A stretch of DNA of 64,000 nt from Psychrobacter urativorans (GTDB lineage: Bacteria; Pseudomonadota; Gammaproteobacteria; Pseudomonadales; Moraxellaceae): positions 141,283 to 205,282 of the forward strand of contig NZ_CAJHBT010000003.1 in the NCBI RefSeq assembly GCF_904846675.1, written 5' to 3'. This document shows, in pieces, positions 59,458 through 64,000 of this stretch. Position numbers and translations under genes: made by a program. Numbering within the stretch: the first letter of the stretch is position 1; every line of letters starts with the position of its first letter. The notes below the pieces were generated by a model. It was not told the DNA's origin and made no database searches. It saw nothing but the letters and a program-made list of their open reading frames with translations.

Positions 59458-60180
59458 TTATTTGGCAACATAACGGTCCAGTCGCTGCTCAAGCCTACCT
59501 TGAATAAAGGTTAAAAACAGACAGATTCCCCAATAAATAAAGGCAGCTTCGGTATAGACCAGCATAAATTCATAATTACGGGCAGTAATGATCTGTGCTT
59601 GTTTAAATAGCTCAGTAACCAACACTAATGACGCTAAAGACGTGTCTTTTACCAAACTAATAAAAGTATTGGATAAAGGCGGTACCGATACTCTGAGCGC
59701 TTGCGGCAAAATCACGTGGCGGAAGGTTTGTAGATAAGTCAGCCCGACTGTTGCTCCTGCTTCCCATTGTCCTTTTGGAATGGACAAAATAGAAGCGCGC
59801 ACCGTCTCCGATGCATAGGCACCAATATTCAGTGAAAAGGCGATAATCGCGGATGGAAAAGGATCTAACTTAAGGCCAATACTAGGCAGCCCATAAAAGA
59901 TGATGAATAGCTGCACCAGCATCGGTGTACCACGAATAGCCGACACATAAATGCGTGCCAGACGATAAACAATTTCATGCATCCAGCCAGCACGCGGCAC
60001 GATACGAATCAGTGCCACGCCTAGCGCAATCGACATCCCTATCGCAAAGGATATCAACGCAAGCGGTATCGAATAATAAATACCGCCTTTGAGCATTGGC
60101 CAAAAGGAGTTGATGACAATTTGCGCCCGATCTGGGGTCATAAATGGCAATAAAGCCAATAGTTCGGCTAACCAGCTCAT
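59458..60180 (-). CDS. Polar amino-acid ABC transporter permease (cystine type)
   Basis: A 240-residue HisMQ/YecS-type permease with five membrane segments; EAA loop region [21 protein letters not shown] and [21 protein letters not shown]. Its ATG overlaps the stop of the binding-protein gene by one base (TAATG), so the two are translationally coupled. Confidence 0.93.
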   Translation of the reverse strand: MSWLAELLALLPFMTPDRAQIVINSFWPMLKGGIYYSIPLALISFAIGMSIALGVALIRIVPRAGWMHEIVYRLARIYVSAIRGTPMLVQLFIIFYGLPSIGLKLDPFPSAIIAFSLNIGAYASETVRASILSIPKGQWEAGATVGLTYLQTFRHVILPQALRVSVPPLSNTFISLVKDTSLASLVLVTELFKQAQIITARNYEFMLVYTEAAFIYWGICLFLTFIQGRLEQRLDRYVAK

Positions 60181-61016
60181 TAGTTTTGTCGACTTATATC
60201 AGCGCCAAAGAATTCTTCACTGAGCTTAGTTAAAGTGCCGTCGGCTTGCAAAGTAGCCATCGCTTCGTCTACTTTGGCAATTACCGCGTCATCACCTTTA
60301 CGTAATACCAAGCCTGAACCACGCTGCTCACTGGCTGGTGCGACCAGTTTAATCTCAAGGCTACTATCAGGGAAATTTTTAAGATAGTCTAAGACCGCTA
60401 AGTTATCATTCATCGTAAAGTCAGCGCGGTCTTGCTTCACCAGTTGTACTGCTTGTGCCATACCATCAACGGCAACAATTTCGGCCTCGTAGCGTTCGGC
60501 CAGCTCACCGTAATTACTGCTGAGCGATTGGGCGGTACGCAGACCTTTTAATCCCTCCCACGAGCTATAACGATTGTCATCAGTTTGGGCTAAGACCACT
60601 GCACCTGACCAGCTATAAGCCGTTGCTTTGTCATACTTAGCTTTGCGCTCAGGCGTTGTCAAGCTGACTTGGTTGGCCACCATATCGAAACGTTTTGAGT
60701 CGAGACCTGCCAGCATTGCATCCCACTGGGTCTCTTTGAACTCTACGTCCACTCCTAGCTTGCCAGCAATGACACGTGTTACTTCAACGTCATAACCGGT
60801 AAGTTTACCGGACACATCGTGATAAGTGAACGGCGGATAAGTGCCTTCGGTACCGACGTTAATAGTACCGCCATTGTTGATACGCTGGAGCAAGTCTGAA
60901 CCTCCAGCTGCGCTATTGTCAGCTGCATCGGTAGTTGTATCGTTAGTGTTAGATTGACCACAAGCAGTGAGCAATAGCGTACTAACGGCAAGGGTTAGCA
61001 GGGCGCGGCGTTTCAT
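60180..61016 (-). CDS. Amino-acid (probably cystine) binding lipoprotein of ABC importer
   Basis: A 278-residue periplasmic protein, lipid-anchored (LLLTACG, Cys19). Mature domain: [67 protein letters not shown], and the C-terminal [14 protein letters not shown], which agree with the cystine-binding FliY/TcyJ group. Adjacent to metE, fitting sulfur amino-acid supply, but this is context, not proof. Confidence 0.88.
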   Translation of the reverse strand: MKRRALLTLAVSTLLLTACGQSNTNDTTTDAADNSAAGGSDLLQRINNGGTINVGTEGTYPPFTYHDVSGKLTGYDVEVTRVIAGKLGVDVEFKETQWDAMLAGLDSKRFDMVANQVSLTTPERKAKYDKATAYSWSGAVVLAQTDDNRYSSWEGLKGLRTAQSLSSNYGELAERYEAEIVAVDGMAQAVQLVKQDRADFTMNDNLAVLDYLKNFPDSSLEIKLVAPASEQRGSGLVLRKGDDAVIAKVDEAMATLQADGTLTKLSEEFFGADISRQN

Positions 61017-61021
61017 AAGTT

Positions 61022-61322
61022 GTCCTTATGCAAATGGATGAGCAAATAAATAAATCGTAGTCAAAAAAAGACAGCTCATAATAGAATAGTTACTTGGCTG
61101 CTCGATTTGAGGGTTCACAAGGTAATTTTCAATATGGGTATTACTTTTAATACTGCCTTTAAGAGTAAATTGAGATGCGTCTATACTATCGCGATTGAGT
61201 TAGATTAAACGTACACAAACAGTGTGCATACGTAAGATTGTTAGCATTTGGCTGCCAATAATTATTAATGACCTACTTATTATCCTCTGAACTCCTACTG
61301 GTCGGCGGTACTATGAACAATA
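61022..61322. other. Region between ABC operon and metE, no gene seen
   Basis: AT-rich control region of the ABC operon. No frame or clear operator. Confidence 0.4.
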
Positions 61323-61357
61323 AAAAGCCCCAACCACGATTGTTATGATTAGGGCTT
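61323..61357 (-). terminator. metE terminator (also dispersed element, copy B)
   Basis: AAGCCC / GGGCTT stem with a 20-base partly self-pairing loop and TTTTTATT on the minus strand. Its sequence CGATTGTTATGATTAGGGCT resembles 48471-48504. Confidence 0.6.
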
Positions 61358-61418
61358 GTTTATGTATAAGAGCTTTATTTTTTATAACAGCCTTACTACT
61401 TATAAAAACATCAGCAAC

Positions 61419-63773
61419 TTATGCCGCGTATTTTTTACGCACGATTTCTGTCATCTCGCCCATATTACGTAATTGCAAGCGGACTTCTTCCCAGTTGCGT
61501 GTTTTTAGACCACAGTCTGGATTGATCCATAAGCGCTCAATGGGGATATATTTTTTCGCCTCATCAATCACGATTTGCATGTTATCGCTATCAGGGGCGC
61601 GTGGGCTATGAATATCATAAACACCTAGACCGATGGCATTTTAATAGCCGCCTTGAGTATTTGTAGAACCATCGGCATTGTTATCAACCTTAAAGGCGTC
61701 TAGCAGCTGCAAGCCTGAACGTGCGGTCTCAATAGTAATAACGTCGGCATCCATGGCAGAGAGATGATGTAAGCAATCATGGAAGCTTGAGTAACACATG
61801 TGGGTATGAATCTGAGTTTCAGGATTCGCACAGCTGGCAGAATGCTTCAAGCTGTCAACCGCTTGTTTCCAGTAGTGCGCATGTTCCGCTTCTTTCAGTG
61901 GTAAACCTTCACGAAAGGCGGGCTCATCAATCTGAATAACCTCAATATCGGCGTCTTGTAAATCGCTCACTTCTTGGTTAATGGCTTCTGCAAGCTGTAG
62001 GCACAAGATATCACGGGTGGCAGCATCACTGGGTGCAAACGACCAGTTCAAAATTGTCACCGGACCGGTCAACATTCCTTTCATGGGCCTATTAGTTAAG
62101 CTTTGCGCGTAGCTAACCCAATCAACCGTCATGGCATTCGGGCGGCTGATGTCACCGACTACGATTGGTGGACGGACACAGCGCGTACCATAGCTTTGTA
62201 CCTAGCCATTTTTGGCCAACCAAAAGCCGTCTAAATACTGAGCAAAATACTCAACCATGTCGGTACGTTCCGCTTCACCGTGGACCAATACGTCAAGACC
62301 CAATTCTTCTTGATCGGTCACACACTGACGGATTTCAGCCTTCATCGCATCTTGATAATCGCTATCACTGAGCTCACCATTGTACCACTGGCGACGGGCT
62401 TTACGAATCTCAGCGGTTTGCGGGAATGATCCGATAGTAGTGGTTGGTAATAGTGGTAGATTTAACTTTTCTTGTTGCTTAGCATAACGGTCTTTGAAGA
62501 CACCATCACGCGATTGCGCAGCAGACTGAGTTGGGGTTAAGCTAATATCGGTGGCGGTGACATCTGGTTGTAGTTCACCAGTAGCCAATTTAGCACAAAT
62601 CACTACTTCGCTTAATTTTTGCTTAGCAAAGGCCAGTTTACCTTTCAAGTTTTCAGGTACTTCTTCAGAGGTTAAATCAACTGGTAAATGTAGCAATAAT
62701 GAACCGCTACCTACCCATAAACGTTCATTGTCCTTACCATCACCCGATTTTGGCTGATTGTGATACGTATTCAAACGCTCATTGGCCTCTAATAAGATAT
62801 CTTGGGCACGGGCTTGATCCGTTATCCAAACGCTACGGCCATCAACGACACCGATAGATAGTAATTTATGACTTGGTAGATGGTCAATCACTTGCGTGAC
62901 ATATTGCTTAGGCTGACTTGAACGCGTAATATCGATATGAATACCACTGACTGGTAAGTTACAAGCGATATTGCAGTTATTACCTAACGAGTCAAAGTAG
63001 TTAGCAACGATCAATTGTGGCGGCGTTTGTTGTAGACCGTTATAGGCACGCTCAAACGCCTGCTGCCAGCGACCATCGAGGTCTAATGATAAGATAGGCT
63101 CATCCATTTGTACCCAATCAACGCCTTGCTCACCCAACTGATTAAGCAAGTCAGCATAAACTGGTAGCAATTTATCAAGATGTTCCAGCTTATCATCTAA
63201 CTTTGAAGTTGCTAGGTATAAGAAACTCACTGGACCCACTAAAACTACTTTTAATGCTTTATCAGTTTGCCCGCTTTTCTGAATAACGGCTTTAACGTCG
63301 CTTACTTGTTTAAAGATATGAGTAAAGTCAGTGTTGCTAAAGTCTTCATCCGCTTCCAGCTCAGGCACTAAATAATGATAGTTGGTATCGAACCATTTGG
63401 TCATTTGCCAAGCGGCATTGTCTTCATACTGACCAGTATGGTCACGACCACGGGCGAAATAAAACTGACGCTCAAAGGTATCAAGGGTCTTTGCACCTTT
63501 AAAACGTGTTGGCTGCACGCCAAAAGCAACGGCTTGGCTTAGCACTAAGTCATAATGCGCAAAATCGCCAGTGGTGATGATATCAAGACCCGCATCGATT
63601 TGGTCTTGGATATTGGTAGTGAAAACTTCTGCTAGCGCGGCTTGAGTAGTTGCCTTGTCTTTTTTACCTTTCCAGTAATGCTCTAAAGCAAGTTTGGTTT
63701 GGCGTTTGTCACCGATACGTGGATAGCCTAGGATGTGGCCAGGTACTCTAGATTGTGGTTTGATAGTAGACAT
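61419..63773 (-). pseudogene. metE: Cobalamin-independent methionine synthase with two in-frame stops
   Basis: The frame covers the whole protein (784 sense positions) but carries TAG at 62202-62204 (codon 524, where the family has Trp in NGWVQSYG) and TAA at 61641-61643 (codon 711, between GGY and [14 protein letters not shown]). All family blocks are otherwise intact: GYPRIGDKRQTK, WVQMDEPILSLDLDG, STTIGSFPQT-like TTTIGSFPQTAEIRK, LVHGEAERTDMVEYF, the zinc site HMCYSSF and NPDCGLKTR. It transfers a methyl group from methyl-THF to homocysteine. Truncation at codon 524 would remove the zinc site. The start at 63773 has ACGGAGTAATACCAG. Recent inactivation or base errors are the likely explanations. 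Confidence 0.85.
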
Positions 63774-63892
63774 CTGGTATTACTCCGTTCATCATATTTA
63801 ATATTTAAGATTGAATATTTAGGGATTGAGATAAATAGTTTCGATGGAGTAATCATAACCGATTGCTAACATGAATAAAAATAAACTTACTT

Positions 63893-63923
63893 GTCTTAAG
63901 ATGAATTATATTAATGTTAAGAC
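63893..63923. promoter_or_regulatory. Inverted repeat upstream of metE
   Basis: GTCTTAA ... TTAAGAC with a 17-base AT-rich spacer, 120 bases upstream of the metE start; the spacing would suit a LysR-type regulator such as MetR, but the arms do not match the known MetR box. Confidence 0.35.
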
Positions 63924-64000
63924 TAGGGTCTGTATAGAATTCAAATCAGCGGCAGCCAAATAAAGACACAGGCTAGAATCACAGCAGCTTCATAACTGTC

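Noticed and set aside
62202..62204. TAG in metE as recoding (selenocysteine- or pyrrolysine-type)
   Set aside because: Selenocysteine uses TGA and pyrrolysine is not known in this group; the position is a normal Trp and a second, TAA stop follows.

Overview
The window reads as chromosomal DNA from a gamma-proteobacterium of the Moraxellaceae, most likely Psychrobacter. I base this on the moderate-to-low GC, the MiaE/Ppk/RloAB/urate gene complement, the strong AGGA-type ribosome sites and the many proteins with Asn/Ser/Thr- or Glu-rich disordered tails. This is inference from gene content; no search was run. No rRNA, tRNA or CRISPR array was found.

Layout. 1-2200: copper handling (5'-truncated-by-window CopA, CopZ chaperone) plus a metal-site-less HMA-like protein behind kdsA. 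2200-8100: kdsA, pyrG and two tandem outer-membrane porins whose duplication carried along a piece of pyrG. 8600-12400: malate synthase G and the tRNA hydroxylase MiaE. 12460-13960: an array of four tiny, acidic, apparently disordered proteins of unknown function. 14200-21300: polyphosphate kinase, MtgA, a glutaredoxin-like protein, an FMN-dependent lactate/alpha-hydroxyacid dehydrogenase, a rhomboid protease and a MipA/OmpV protein. 21400-23400: an AT-rich two-gene cassette (AAA ATPase + RloB/TOPRIM-like protein) that looks like an abortive-infection type phage defence module. 23480-36630: fumC, 5-formyl-THF cyclo-ligase, an NhaC-like antiporter, Lon with a heat-shock-like promoter, a PliG-like lysozyme inhibitor next to a lipoprotein Cu/Zn superoxide dismutase, topoisomerase I and two uncharacterised envelope proteins.

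36790-46300 is an iron island: tonB-exbB-exbD diverge from a complete siderophore ABC importer (binding lipoprotein, two permeases, ATPase), followed by a convergent TonB-dependent receptor. Fur-box-like sequences sit in the control regions. There are no siderophore synthesis genes, so it is equipped to import iron chelates made elsewhere or by others.

46900-58430 is a purine (urate) degradation island: NCS2 permease, RutR-like TetR regulator, uraD, uraH, puuD (urate oxidation), puuE (allantoinase), two allA copies and allE. Two RutR-type operators (TGACCA-nn-TRGTCA) flank the permease and regulator. The distal half is decaying: an IS-like remnant, an N-terminally deleted and frameshifted malate synthase, and a truncated allantoicase with a nonsense codon. 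The intact enzymes imply urate to allantoate, then a route through AllC (not seen here) and AllE to ureidoglycolate, and AllA to glyoxylate, which the intact GlcB at 8.6-10.8 kb could consume.

58640-61020 encodes a cystine-type amino-acid ABC importer, and 61419-63773 holds a full-length metE reading frame broken by two in-frame stop codons.
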